Origin: an uncultured Verrucomicrobiae bacterium
GTDB lineage: Bacteria > Verrucomicrobiota > Verrucomicrobiia > JADLBR01 > CALLMV01
Direction of reading: 5' to 3'
DNA: 58,828 bases
NCBI GenBank assembly: GCA_938005615.1
Contig: CALLMV010000004.1
Span: 1-58,828 of the forward strand
Shown: positions 8,992 to 18,164 of the stretch, piece after piece
Layout: each line of letters opens with the position of its first letter
Numbering within the stretch: position 1 is the first letter of the stretch
Translations under genes and position numbers: made by a program
Notes under the pieces: model-generated
Told to the model about the DNA's origin: nothing
Seen by the model: the letters and a program-made list of their open reading frames with translations, nothing else
The model's database searches: none

Positions 8992-10050
8992 ATGGCCCTG
9001 ATTGACGCTCTCTTTAAAACCCTCATCGAACAAGGCGGCTCGGACCTTCACCTCTCCGAAGGTCAGCCTCCCAAAATCCGCGTCCACGGCGAAGTCACCC
9101 CCATCCGCGACGCCGTGCTCACCCACCAGGAGATGCACGACATGCTCAGCGAAATCGCCGGTCCCCACCGCTGGGAACGTTACGAGCAGCGCGGCGATCT
9201 GGACTTCGCTTACGAGATGGATTCCACCTCTCGCTTCCGTTGCAATTTTCTAAAACAAGTCAACGGCTACGGAGCCGTGTTCCGCATCATCCCCACCGAG
9301 ATCAAGACCCTCGATCAACTAGGCGTGCCGCCCGTGATCCGCACCTTCGCTCATTATAAAGGCGGCCTCGTGCTCGTGACTGGCCCCACCGGCTCGGGCA
9401 AATCCACTACGCTCGCTGCTATCATAGATTACATCAACTCCACGATGAACAAACATATTGTCACCATCGAGGAGCCGATCGAGTTCGTTCACCAAAACAA
9501 AAAATCCATCATCACCCAGCGCGAAGTGCCGGAGAATACGCCCAGCTTCTCACGCGGCCTGAAAGCCGCCCTCCGCGAAGATGCCGACATCATCCTTGTG
9601 GGTGAGATGCGCGATCTGGAGACCATCTCCCTGGCCCTCACCGCTGCCGAAACGGGCCTGCTCGTCTTTGGCACCTTGCACACCAACAACGCTACGAAAA
9701 CTGTGGACCGCCTTATTGACGTGTTCCCCGCCGACCAACAGCAGCAAGTGCGCACGATGCTTAGCGCTTCCTTGCGCGGAGTAATTGCCCAGCTCCTGAT
9801 GAAACGCTGCGACAAACCCGGCCGCATTGCCGTCAATGAAATCCTCGTAGCCAACCCAGCCGTGAGCGCCATTATCCGCGAAGGCGCCACGCAAAAGCTG
9901 CCTGACGTGATCGTGGCCGGTAAAGGCGAGGGGATGCAGTTTATGGACGACTCGATCATGAAGAACCTCAAGGCCGGCATCGTGAGCGGTCATGAGGCCT
10001 ACATGAAGGCAATCGATAAATCACGGTTTCAGGAATACATCAAAAATTAA
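8992..10050 (+). CDS. pilT: Twitching motility ATPase PilT
   Basis: This is the canonical type IV pilus retraction motor, with 352 residues as expected for PilT. It starts with LIEQGGSDLHLSEGQPPKIR (the N-terminal PAS-like domain). It continues with Walker A GPTGSGKSTT, EEPIEFVHQNKKSIITQREV, Walker B ILVGEMRDLETI and TLHTNNATKTVDRLIDVFP. It ends with the AVSAIIREGATQKLPDVI segment needed for retraction in PilT proteins. It lies directly downstream of a longer paralogue, an arrangement like pilT-pilU pairs in other bacteria, where one ATPase assists the other. No pilin or assembly genes are in the window. Confidence 0.93.
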   Translation: MALIDALFKTLIEQGGSDLHLSEGQPPKIRVHGEVTPIRDAVLTHQEMHDMLSEIAGPHRWERYEQRGDLDFAYEMDSTSRFRCNFLKQVNGYGAVFRIIPTEIKTLDQLGVPPVIRTFAHYKGGLVLVTGPTGSGKSTTLAAIIDYINSTMNKHIVTIEEPIEFVHQNKKSIITQREVPENTPSFSRGLKAALREDADIILVGEMRDLETISLALTAAETGLLVFGTLHTNNATKTVDRLIDVFPADQQQQVRTMLSASLRGVIAQLLMKRCDKPGRIAVNEILVANPAVSAIIREGATQKLPDVIVAGKGEGMQFMDDSIMKNLKAGIVSGHEAYMKAIDKSRFQEYIKN

Positions 10051-10066
10051 CGGCACATATTTAATA

Positions 10067-10105
10067 TTCAAATAATTTTGAACGTTCAATATATTTGAAA
10101 TTATT
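10067..10105. terminator. Nested AT-rich inverted repeat between convergent pilT and DAHP synthase genes
   Basis: A perfect 12-bp palindrome TTGAACGTTCAA (10078-10089) sits inside a wider inverted repeat, TTCAAATA (10067-10074) with TATTTGAA (10092-10099). AATAATTT (10071-10078) and AAATTATT (10098-10105) can also pair. The element lies between two converging 3' ends, where a bidirectional terminator is expected. The stem is AT-rich and weak, so a protein-binding site is an alternative. Confidence 0.45.
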
Positions 10106-10134
10106 AGACGCGAGCCTACGGGATCGATCCCTGC

Positions 10135-11220
10135 TCAAAGCTCGGCGCCGCTCCTCCGACGTTCTCTGACTGCCGCTGCCAAAGTTTCCAACAGCGGCTC
10201 GGTCTGTTCAAAACTGATGCATGCGTCCGTGATGCTCCGACCACGTACAGCCTTCTGCGGGTGTTGCGGATCATAGTCCTGCCGCCCCTCTACCAAATGG
10301 CTCTCGATCATGATCCCCGCAATGTAGCGGCTACCCGTGGCGATTTGCCCTGCGAGATTTTCGCACACCGGGATCTGCTGTAAGTGGTCCTTGTTACTGT
10401 TGGCATGACTGCAATCCACCATTATGCGCGGGGGTGTGATGCCGGCCTTCTCAAGCAGACCCGCCGCCTCGCGCACAGCCTCAGCATGATAATTAGGACC
10501 GGTGCGTGATCCCCCGCGCAGAATAATATGCGTATCGGGATTGCCTCGTGTCTCAAAAATCGCCGCCACACCTTGCTTTGTTACCGAGGGAAACCAGTGG
10601 CCGCAGCGGGCGGACTTTACAGCATCCACAGCGATCTGAATGCCGCCGCCTGTGCCGTTTTTGAAACCAACCGGCATCGAGAGACCGGAGGCCAGCTCGC
10701 GGTGAATTTGGCTCTCTGTAGTACGAGCTCCGATGGCACCCCAACAGATCAAGTCGGCAATAAACTGCGGCGTGATCGCATCCAAAAATTCGGTGCCCGT
10801 CGGCAATGCCAAGCGTAAAATATCAAGCAGAAGGCGGCGAGCCAAACGCAGGCCTTGATTAATGCGGAACGAATTATCAATTCCAGGATCGTTAATCAGT
10901 CCCTTCCACCCCACTACTGTGCGGGGCTTTTCAAAGTAAGTGCGCATCACGATTAGCAGGTCTGCGGCTGTGCGGTCGGCCACCTTCTTAAGACGGCGTG
11001 CGTACTCTAAGGCAGCATCAGGATCGTGGATTGAGCAAGGACCGACAACAACGATCACTCGATCATCCTCACCGCGAAAAATCTTGCTGATCTCCTCGCG
11101 ACTGCGCGTCACAAACTCTGCCAAATCAGGCGTTATGGGTTCATCCTCCAGAAGGATGGCCGGGGGAATCAGCGGTCGCAGGCCCCGGATGCGAATATCA
11201 GATGTCGTGGGTATTATCAT
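10135..11220 (-). CDS. 3-deoxy-7-phosphoheptulonate (DAHP) synthase, class I
   Basis: This enzyme catalyses the first step of the shikimate pathway, joining phosphoenolpyruvate and erythrose 4-phosphate to DAHP. The 361-residue protein is the AroF/AroG/AroH type. It shows VVVGPCSIHDPDAALEYA, MRTYFEKPRTVVGWKGLINDP (PEP-binding segment), ARTTESQIHRELASGLS, GFKNGTGG and VDCSHANSNKDH (metal ligand His). Whether it is feedback-inhibited by Tyr, Phe or Trp cannot be read safely from the sequence. It stands alone, converging with pilT, with the DciA-like gene upstream on the same strand. Confidence 0.94.
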   Translation of the reverse strand: MIIPTTSDIRIRGLRPLIPPAILLEDEPITPDLAEFVTRSREEISKIFRGEDDRVIVVVGPCSIHDPDAALEYARRLKKVADRTAADLLIVMRTYFEKPRTVVGWKGLINDPGIDNSFRINQGLRLARRLLLDILRLALPTGTEFLDAITPQFIADLICWGAIGARTTESQIHRELASGLSMPVGFKNGTGGGIQIAVDAVKSARCGHWFPSVTKQGVAAIFETRGNPDTHIILRGGSRTGPNYHAEAVREAAGLLEKAGITPPRIMVDCSHANSNKDHLQQIPVCENLAGQIATGSRYIAGIMIESHLVEGRQDYDPQHPQKAVRGRSITDACISFEQTEPLLETLAAAVRERRRSGAEL

Positions 11221-11296
11221 GGTAAACAGGTGATATGAGCGTGCGTGGCCAAGGGGTCAAGCTGCATCAAACTATCGTGCCGTACCTGATGCACTG

Positions 11297-11809
11297 TTAG
11301 TGTTGAAAACGGATATCTGTAATCTTCAACTGCTCTCCAAGCTGGCGGTGCAGTGCGGCCAGTAGCTCCTGCTTGAGCGTCCGCAGGTGATGATGGGTGG
11401 CTGAATCCGCAATTCGCACAGTCAGTAGACCGCGGCGCAGGGAATCGGGGTATGATTTACAGGCAAGATGTTCGCCGACAAGTCGAGGCCAGATTTCACG
11501 AATTGCCCGGTTGTGAATATGCTCATCCAGCTTAAGCCTGCAGAGAAGCTGCTCTACTACCTCGGCGGCAGAAGCTGGCTCGGGTGCATTAAGATACTCA
11601 GGATCCCGAGGGATATTTGACAAAGTATCATGCAAAAAGGTGGTTTTCGTCTTATTGTTAACGACTGCAGAAAAGGGGGCGTTTTTATCGCGTGTTTTTT
11701 GAGACTGAGTTTTAGAACTTGGTTGAATTTTGATACGAGAAATCTTTTTACGTTTTTGGACTTCTGTTCCCAAGAACTTCTGAGGCGGATTTTTTTTGGA
11801 ATTATTCAC
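11297..11809 (-). CDS. DUF721 / DciA-like protein
   Basis: This is a 170-residue protein with two parts. The N-terminal ~75 residues are Lys/Ser/Gln-rich and probably disordered. The C-terminal domain matches DUF721 (VVEQLLCRLKLDEHIHNRAIREIWPRLVGEHLACKSYPDSL, then LLTVRIADSATHHHLRTLKQELLAALHRQLG). In many bacteria such proteins (DciA) help load the replicative helicase DnaB. Here the fold similarity supports a role in nucleic-acid transactions, but helicase loading is inferred from the family. It is 76 bp upstream of the DAHP synthase gene on the same strand. Confidence 0.75.
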   Translation of the reverse strand: MNNSKKNPPQKFLGTEVQKRKKISRIKIQPSSKTQSQKTRDKNAPFSAVVNNKTKTTFLHDTLSNIPRDPEYLNAPEPASAAEVVEQLLCRLKLDEHIHNRAIREIWPRLVGEHLACKSYPDSLRRGLLTVRIADSATHHHLRTLKQELLAALHRQLGEQLKITDIRFQH

Positions 11810-12003
11810 TGTGGGTTTTTGTTGAGCATTTGAAATTTATTAATCGGGAAATCTAGCTAGAAGTTAAATTTTTAGCGAGAGATGCGCAGAATAAATAAGA
11901 AACCGGCTCAACAGTAACCCAAATTAAAAGATTCTTCGGAGCGAAAAACATCTCTTGGCGAACCAAGGGCGCTAATCCATGATGCCAACAGGATCAGGAA
12001 ATT

Positions 12004-12900
12004 ATGGAAAACCTTACACGAATCGCACTACTCCAAGCACGAGCGGAAGCCTCTTACCAGGCCAACCTCGAAAAAGCGGTCTCGATGATCCGCGAGGCAG
12101 CCGCTCTGGGCGCTAAGATCGTCTGCACGCAAGAGCTTTTCACAGGCTATTACTTTTGCCAGGAGGAAAATCACGACTGGTTTGCTACTGCAGAAGATGC
12201 ACGCGAGGGGCCCGCTGCGAAGGCACTCGGCCCACTTGCTCGCGAGCTGGGTGTGGTGATCATATCATCCATTTTTGAACGGCGCATGGCTGGGTTGTAC
12301 CACAATACAGCACAGATCTTCGATGCGAGTGGAGAGCTGCTAGGGCTGTATCGGAAAATGCATATCCCGGATGATCCGTGTTACTATGAAAAATTTTACT
12401 TCACGCCGGGCGATTTGGGATTTCGTGCGTGGAATACACGCCACGGCAAAGTCGGGGTGCTCATTTGCTGGGATCAGTGGTATCCGGAGGCAGCACGCGC
12501 TACGGCGCTTTACGGGGCGGATGTTATTTTTTATCCCACTGCAATTGGCTGGCATCCCAAAGAAAAAGCCCAGTGGGGTGCCGCACAACACAGCGCGTGG
12601 GAGACTGTGCAACGCGGCCACTCAGTAGCTAATGGTTGTTATGTAGCAGCAGTAAACCGCATCGGTCATGAAGTGCTCCCTACAATGCCTGGCAGCGATG
12701 GAATCGAGTTTTGGGGACAGAGTTTTGTGGCGGACCCGATGGGAAAAGTCGTGGCCAGCGCGGCCGCCGACGAGGAGCGAGTTTTGCTTTGCGATTTGGA
12801 TTTCACCCAGGTTGACTCTACGCGCACACACTGGCCGTTTTTGCGCGACAGGCGGATAGACGCATACGCAGGATTGCTTCAGCGGGCGGCCTTGGGCTGA
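12004..12900 (+). CDS. aguB: N-carbamoylputrescine amidase (nitrilase superfamily)
   Basis: This enzyme hydrolyses N-carbamoylputrescine to putrescine, CO2 and ammonia, the last step of the agmatine route to polyamines. The 298 residues carry the nitrilase-superfamily Glu-Lys-Cys triad: E44 (CTQELFTGYYFCQ), K118 (LYRKMHIPDDPCYYEKFYF) and C155 (VLICWDQWYPEAARATAL). The YFCQEEN and GWHPKEKAQWGAAQHSAWE segments are typical of AguB rather than of other amidases. The partner agmatine deiminase (AguA) is not adjacent in the window. The next gene, a heptosyltransferase, starts only 8 bp later but is functionally unrelated. Confidence 0.9.
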   Translation: MENLTRIALLQARAEASYQANLEKAVSMIREAAALGAKIVCTQELFTGYYFCQEENHDWFATAEDAREGPAAKALGPLARELGVVIISSIFERRMAGLYHNTAQIFDASGELLGLYRKMHIPDDPCYYEKFYFTPGDLGFRAWNTRHGKVGVLICWDQWYPEAARATALYGADVIFYPTAIGWHPKEKAQWGAAQHSAWETVQRGHSVANGCYVAAVNRIGHEVLPTMPGSDGIEFWGQSFVADPMGKVVASAAADEERVLLCDLDFTQVDSTRTHWPFLRDRRIDAYAGLLQRAALG

Positions 12901-12907
12901 CTGTATT

Positions 12908-14050
12908 GTGAGGTTGTTGTCTTGTGTCGGCGCTTCATTTTGTAGCCAGCACAGAGTTAAACATCGCTCATTTAGTGAAAATGAGTTTGTGAAGAAGCTT
13001 CCAAGAGTTCTCCTGATTCGCCTGAGGTATCTGGGTGATGTGATTTTGCTTGAGCCAGTTTTGCGGGCACTGCGTCAAGCTCAGCCCCAGACAGAAATTC
13101 ATGTGGCCATCCCCTCGGGAGCCATCGCATTACTTCAGAACAATCCTCACGATATTCAAGTGCATGGCTGGAATGATAATCGGCCCGTGCAAAGCCTGCG
13201 GGTAATATGTAGCTTACGCCCCGATGTAGTTGTGGACCTGACGGGTTCTGACCGATCGGCGCTTATAGCGTTGGGTTGTGGAGCGCAACTGCGCGTAGCT
13301 TATGAAGCGGAGCGTAAAATCCCGTGGTGGTCAGTGCGGCGTTGGGCATTCAATAAACGTGTCCCGCTCCGTAAGCCCAAGCCACACATTGTGGTGCAAC
13401 ATTTGCATTTATTAAATTCATGCGAGCTGACTCATGTAGATTGCGAAGATCCGAACGTGCTTCAGCCGAAATTTGAGCTCGAGGAAGATTTTCAAAATTC
13501 TGGGAGAAACTTCCGTACACAACATTTCGTAAACACCAAACCTATAGTACTGGCGCATCTCACTTCACGGGATATGCAAAAGGCGATCCCCGGTCACATC
13601 TCCGTGAAAGTAATTGAAAAGCTTCACACTTACGGGGCAGGAGTCATCCTGAGTATCGGCCCTTCTGAGATGGAAAAGCGCCATTTAAGCGGGATTATTA
13701 ACTCGCTGAGCAGCCAGGCATCGAGCTCAGTCAAAACAGTCTCACCAAGAAGTTTTTTGGAGTTATGTGGCATCATCTCTGCCTGTGATGTGTACTGGGG
13801 CGCAGATACGGCTCCGATGCATGCAGCAGCCGCACTAGGCTTGCCAGTATTGGCACACTTCGGACCGTCTAATTTCAAACACTGGAGTCCTCTGGGTAAA
13901 TATGTTCACGTGGATGTGCACGACTGCCCGTGTTTGCGTAAACCTGTGACTTGCCAAAAGGATCTTCCGGGAAAATGTCTCACAGGCATTGACGCTGAAA
14001 AGACTGCGAATGTTATACTGGATTTAGCAGCACAAAGGAATCGAGGCTGA
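12908..14050 (+). CDS. Glycosyltransferase family 9 (ADP-heptose:LPS heptosyltransferase type)
   Basis: This is a cytoplasmic, membrane-associated transferase adding heptose (or a related sugar) to lipopolysaccharide core. The GT9 pattern is clear: RVLLIRLRYLGDVILLEPVLRALR at the N terminus, VVDLTGSDRSALIAL, and the C-terminal donor-binding region YWGADTAPMHAAAALGLPVLAHFGPSN followed by HDCPC. The reading frame starts at GTG 12908. A second GTG at 12989 (VKKLPRVLLIRL) would give the more usual short N terminus, and neither has a strong ribosome-binding site. It ends 56 bp from the convergent autotransporter gene. Confidence 0.85.
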   Translation: MRLLSCVGASFCSQHRVKHRSFSENEFVKKLPRVLLIRLRYLGDVILLEPVLRALRQAQPQTEIHVAIPSGAIALLQNNPHDIQVHGWNDNRPVQSLRVICSLRPDVVVDLTGSDRSALIALGCGAQLRVAYEAERKIPWWSVRRWAFNKRVPLRKPKPHIVVQHLHLLNSCELTHVDCEDPNVLQPKFELEEDFQNSGRNFRTQHFVNTKPIVLAHLTSRDMQKAIPGHISVKVIEKLHTYGAGVILSIGPSEMEKRHLSGIINSLSSQASSSVKTVSPRSFLELCGIISACDVYWGADTAPMHAAAALGLPVLAHFGPSNFKHWSPLGKYVHVDVHDCPCLRKPVTCQKDLPGKCLTGIDAEKTANVILDLAAQRNRG

Positions 14051-14106
14051 GGGTACATTTCCTCCAGCTTCGGAAACGGGGGCAAATTGTGCTGATTGTT
14101 AAAATT

Positions 14107-17100
14107 TTAGAACATCCACTGAAGTCTGGCGCGAATTGTCCAGTTGTCTTCGACTCTTACTGAGCGACGTTCGGCAGTGCCATCCGCGTGCGTATTTTCA
14201 ACACCAAACATGAGTTTGAGATCGTTGCCTTTGATGTAATGGTTTACACCAAAGTAATGCTGGTAAATATTATCGAAGCGGCGATTGAATGGGTAGCTCG
14301 TTGCGGCTTGACGGACAGCGGAGTTGAGCCTGATAGCTTCGTCACCGTTAGTATCGAATTGAGAGTAGGAATACACCAGTTCCCACTTTGGATGGATGAA
14401 CAAGCTGGGTGTTATCGTGAATCCTGATGGGCGTCGGCGGAATCCTCCGTTTTCCTTGGCGCGGCTGTAATCAACCCCGAACCACTGAGCACTTAGATTA
14501 AACCATCCGAATGTGTAGTTCAAGTAAGGACTGATGGCTTCCGCCTCTGTAGGTTGGTTGCTGCTTCTAGCCTTGAATGCATTGATTTTTGCGAGGTCGC
14601 AGCCAATTTCGAAACTGCCAAAGTTTGTACGGATGTCTTTGCCTAAGCGTAGAAAGTATGATGGCTCCGGCCAGTGAGGTAAAATCCCAGTGGGATCGCC
14701 TTCCCAGGCCGCATCTGCACCTTCTCTGGGATTGGCTACTGCAAATTCATAAATCAGATCTACGCGCTCGATCGGTCCCAAGTTAGTGAACGCCTCACGA
14801 TAGGTACCTCCAACAGAAACGCGCAAGTGAGAGTCGCCCATGTCTCCCAGGCCGGTAAAAATACGGTTGGCAGCAGATCGTTCGATGCGTTTGAGTTGCC
14901 AACTTGGAGTGGTCTCTTCCCAACTCAAGGGCACGCGGTCATAGCCTGCCTTAATTGTAAAAGCCTCGAACAGGTTCCAACCGATGTTACCGCTAAAAAG
15001 GGCGAATGGTGCTCGATGCTGATCAGGATGCTCATCAAATTCTCCTGCTGCGTCGACAAAAAATCCTAAGCCCAAGTCGCGTTCTGCATAGAGGCGGAAG
15101 CGCCTCAGCGTCCACTTGTTTACAGTGTCAGGGTCACGAACGTCTTTTTCGCGGCCCTTATTTTCAGTTTGTGAATGATCCATTTGCAGGTGCATTAAAC
15201 CACGTAAACCGATGGCGCGAACGGCCTGTCCCGCATAAGAGCGCCAGAAAGAGTTCACCCAACCGGATTGGTCGTCGGAAAATTTGATCACCGGATCATT
15301 TAAAGGACCACCTGGCAGGTACCAACGAAATCCAGCAAACACTGCATGTGATATGTAGTCCTCATCTGCAAGTTGCGCTTCGTATTGCACATAAGCGGAA
15401 GTCGAATCAGTAAACGCAAACTGAAGACCACCACCGACGGCTACATAATCCTCAGATCTGCCGGGTGTTTTGAAATTGTAAGAATTTCGACTGCCCTTGA
15501 GGCGAGCAGTAATGGTGCGATCAGAATCCAAAAGCTCGCGACGATATTCAGCGAAGACTTCTGGTCGCCATGAGACAAGGCGACCAGGTACTAAGTAGCC
15601 TGCACGAGCTCCTGCGCCAGCAACGAGACTATCTGCATCAAGACCTGTAAATCGCTGCGCTGCAAGAGAGCCGTTTTCAGAAAAATCGTCGACCCAAAGA
15701 TAGTTGTATTGCAACGAGGCAGTCGGTGTAATGGAAAATCGTCCGAATTTTAGATCGTAACCAGTCTGGAGGATAGTCGCCAATTGATTTGCGTCGGGAC
15801 GTCCGCGAGCTGTACCCAGGACGGTGTAGCGCTCTGTTTCAAAAAAATGCCTCAAGTACTGCGCACCAATCGTCGCATGAAAATTGTTCGCAACGTAAGA
15901 AGCCATCAGCCCGGCGCCGACGGAATTCGCGTCTACCCAACCCCGGCGGTGGTCAAATTCCGTTCGGCTGTGCTCATAGCTTCCAAATAGCCCAACCGCG
16001 ATGTTACTGGTTAAAAACTTATCTGCGCCAAAGAGTACACCTTGCGCGTTGGCCTCATATCCACCGAGATAAAAATCGCGATAACGCTGTTGCCTGTTAA
16101 GAAAAACATCTCCGAAAACAGCCCATTCAGGTTCTGGACGTTCTAAGCTCCTGCTGTGCATGGCCATCGTTTTACCGCTATGTAGAATCTTCGGATCGAC
16201 CAGTGTATCCAGTTGCATCGGGGAAACACCCAAGTGATTGTGCAGGCCGAAGCGGGTCTGGAGATGCGGCGCATTGCGTGTGGCGAATCGAAGCTGATTT
16301 TGTGCGTGAATCAGAGCGGAATCCATCAGCCCACCCAATTCTTCGGCTGAAACTGATTCGTAGAAACGTCGGATTTCACTTCCACTGCCAAGGTTGAGGG
16401 CTCGGCGGCGAATTTCCTGTAACGCCTCCCCGCCGCGTGCACGATTCAGGTAGCGAGCGAATTGCCTTTGGTAATCGTTTAGGCGAAGGCCGTATCCCGT
16501 ATAGTCAACATCCAAGAGTAGTTGCAGCACATTTCCCGTGTTATTGAGAGTAGCTCTAGTCAGATTGGTATTGGCAACGCCGACACCTAGATCTGTTATG
16601 GCGCCAGTGGCCTGAATGATATCCAAGCTGTATCTTCCTGACCTTAGACCACTTTGGAAGTTAGGTACAATTAATGAATTCGCATTCAGTGTTGCGTTAT
16701 TCAACGCCAAGGAACCGAATGTGTTCTGTCCAGCAATGTCTATAGCAAGGCGGGAGTTTGAAGCCAAATCAAAGTTGTTAGCGCCTAGGGTTGTATTCTG
16801 GCCGATGCGAAGCGCGGACTGCAGTACTTCGATATCACCAGCAAATGCGGAGGCATCACCGTTGATAAAAATCGTGCCTGCCTGAATCGGGTTTGAGGTC
16901 GTTCCTTGGTTGATTCGCAAAGTTCCATTACCTGTTAGAGGACCCGTAAATTCGAAAACTGAACCTGCTATTCTCGAGCGAAAGTTGCCCGTACCAGTCA
17001 CGCTAATCGGGTTTGTGAGTCTTGCCCCTTCTTGGTCGGTGTACTCAATGCTGCTTGTGCCGATGATATTGATTGGTGCGTTGCCGCCAGCGCCAAGGGA

Positions 17101-18090
17101 GTACTCACGAAATCTGCGTTGCCCAAAGCGCAGGTTGCCACCGTTTAGGTTAAAAGCGGTCGTGTTAATGGGAATTCCTGTATCGTCTATTCTGATACGT
17201 CCGTTGTTGATGTTCGTCACGCCCGTGTAAGTTTTGGGAGTACCTGTAAAACGCAGTTCGCCACCGCCAGCCTTGTTTAGGTTGCCGGTTCCCGTGATGT
17301 CACCTGCTGCATAGATCCTTGAATCGCCAGGTGCATTGATTGTGCTTGTGCCAGTGATATTGATCGTCTGATTAATGCGGGCAATATCAGTTTCCAAGCC
17401 CGAGAATTGCCTGAGTGTTCCACCGTTTAGAAATATGGCACCTGTGCCGAGCTGCCAGTTGTTTGTACCGGCCACATTTAACTGAAGCGTATTGCCTGCG
17501 TTCACGGTCACTGATGACGCATTTTGAATGGCCTGTAGGTGAGAGAGGCGCAGTTCACCGTTCTGAACGAGCACGGCGCCGGAAAAAGAATTTGCCGCAA
17601 CCAAATCAAGAATACCGCCACCTCGTTTCTCAAGACCGCCAACACCGGAAATAGTACCCGTCAGTGTCATCGTATTAGCGCCGCCTTGCACGAAGATCGC
17701 AGAGTTTGCTTGCAACTCGAAGGGATTAACGACAGTCGCATTAACACCCTGGGTGCGGAATGCTCCGTTAGTAGGATTCCCGCCGTTGAGAAAGATAACT
17801 TGTGCTGGATTAGCGCCAAAAGTGTAGGTTCCTGCGCCTGTGATTCGTAACTCGCCGGTTACACCGGAAACAACTATGCCCAGTGGGTTTGTAAGTGCGT
17901 TGGCGGCGGTGGGATTAGCCACGGTTGTCAGCGTTGTAATATTTATCTGAGCAACCGATTTTTGTATCAACAGAGACAGAAGACTGAGCTGGGTGAGTCT
18001 TTTTACAAGTTTTTGAGTTTGCATGGGCGCGAAATTCAGAGATAACCGGCCATGAGAGCAAGAAATTTTTATGTTACTTTTTTGTGACAT
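14107..18090 (-). CDS. Autotransporter with passenger repeats, fused to a C-terminal OprP-like porin domain
   Basis: This is a 1327-residue surface/outer-membrane protein. ATG 18024 (MQTQKLVKRLTQLSLLSLL) gives a cleaner signal peptide than ATG 18090. Residues ~50-530 are a Gly/Asn/Thr-rich beta-helical passenger with autotransporter-associated repeats (GVGGLEKRGGGILDL, GTGNLNKAGGGELRFTG). A helical linker spans ~535-640. Residues ~655-925 are a classic autotransporter beta-barrel (VFGDVFLNRQQRYRDFYLGG to AVFAGFRWYLPGG). About 400 further residues (~935-1327) resemble phosphate-selective porins of the OprO/OprP family: WTLRRFRLYAERDLGLGFFV, IKAGYDRVPLSWEE, IERSAANRIF. The protein ends RARLQWMF, with an aromatic C-terminal residue. 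A second barrel after an autotransporter barrel is not the family norm. The frame is uninterrupted. Confidence 0.85.
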   Translation of the reverse strand: MSQKSNIKISCSHGRLSLNFAPMQTQKLVKRLTQLSLLSLLIQKSVAQINITTLTTVANPTAANALTNPLGIVVSGVTGELRITGAGTYTFGANPAQVIFLNGGNPTNGAFRTQGVNATVVNPFELQANSAIFVQGGANTMTLTGTISGVGGLEKRGGGILDLVAANSFSGAVLVQNGELRLSHLQAIQNASSVTVNAGNTLQLNVAGTNNWQLGTGAIFLNGGTLRQFSGLETDIARINQTINITGTSTINAPGDSRIYAAGDITGTGNLNKAGGGELRFTGTPKTYTGVTNINNGRIRIDDTGIPINTTAFNLNGGNLRFGQRRFREYSLGAGGNAPINIIGTSSIEYTDQEGARLTNPISVTGTGNFRSRIAGSVFEFTGPLTGNGTLRINQGTTSNPIQAGTIFINGDASAFAGDIEVLQSALRIGQNTTLGANNFDLASNSRLAIDIAGQNTFGSLALNNATLNANSLIVPNFQSGLRSGRYSLDIIQATGAITDLGVGVANTNLTRATLNNTGNVLQLLLDVDYTGYGLRLNDYQRQFARYLNRARGGEALQEIRRRALNLGSGSEIRRFYESVSAEELGGLMDSALIHAQNQLRFATRNAPHLQTRFGLHNHLGVSPMQLDTLVDPKILHSGKTMAMHSRSLERPEPEWAVFGDVFLNRQQRYRDFYLGGYEANAQGVLFGADKFLTSNIAVGLFGSYEHSRTEFDHRRGWVDANSVGAGLMASYVANNFHATIGAQYLRHFFETERYTVLGTARGRPDANQLATILQTGYDLKFGRFSITPTASLQYNYLWVDDFSENGSLAAQRFTGLDADSLVAGAGARAGYLVPGRLVSWRPEVFAEYRRELLDSDRTITARLKGSRNSYNFKTPGRSEDYVAVGGGLQFAFTDSTSAYVQYEAQLADEDYISHAVFAGFRWYLPGGPLNDPVIKFSDDQSGWVNSFWRSYAGQAVRAIGLRGLMHLQMDHSQTENKGREKDVRDPDTVNKWTLRRFRLYAERDLGLGFFVDAAGEFDEHPDQHRAPFALFSGNIGWNLFEAFTIKAGYDRVPLSWEETTPSWQLKRIERSAANRIFTGLGDMGDSHLRVSVGGTYREAFTNLGPIERVDLIYEFAVANPREGADAAWEGDPTGILPHWPEPSYFLRLGKDIRTNFGSFEIGCDLAKINAFKARSSNQPTEAEAISPYLNYTFGWFNLSAQWFGVDYSRAKENGGFRRRPSGFTITPSLFIHPKWELVYSYSQFDTNGDEAIRLNSAVRQAATSYPFNRRFDNIYQHYFGVNHYIKGNDLKLMFGVENTHADGTAERRSVRVEDNWTIRARLQWMF

Positions 18091-18111
18091 TTACGACAAA
18101 AATGTAACATA
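18070..18111. promoter_or_regulatory. Inverted repeat TATGTTAC...GTAACATA in divergent promoter region
   Basis: TATGTTAC (18070-18077) and its exact complement GTAACATA (18104-18111) flank a 26-bp spacer, between the start of the autotransporter gene and the divergent secreted-protein gene at 18165. The same arms, with a 6-bp spacer, occur upstream of xylB. Arm-to-arm distance is 34 bp here and 14 bp there, a difference of about two helical turns. This suggests one regulator bound at both sites, but that is an inference. Confidence 0.5.
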
Positions 18112-18164
18112 GTTAAACTCTTTTTTGCCTTGATGAAATTAGCCGCTCACCATTCACTTCGCGC

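Noticed and set aside
18077-18111. Pho-box-like TGTTA/TGTCG/TGTCA repeats upstream of the autotransporter
   Set aside because: Spacing is 11 then 9 bp and the repeats are degenerate. The inverted-repeat reading shared with xylB explains the site better.
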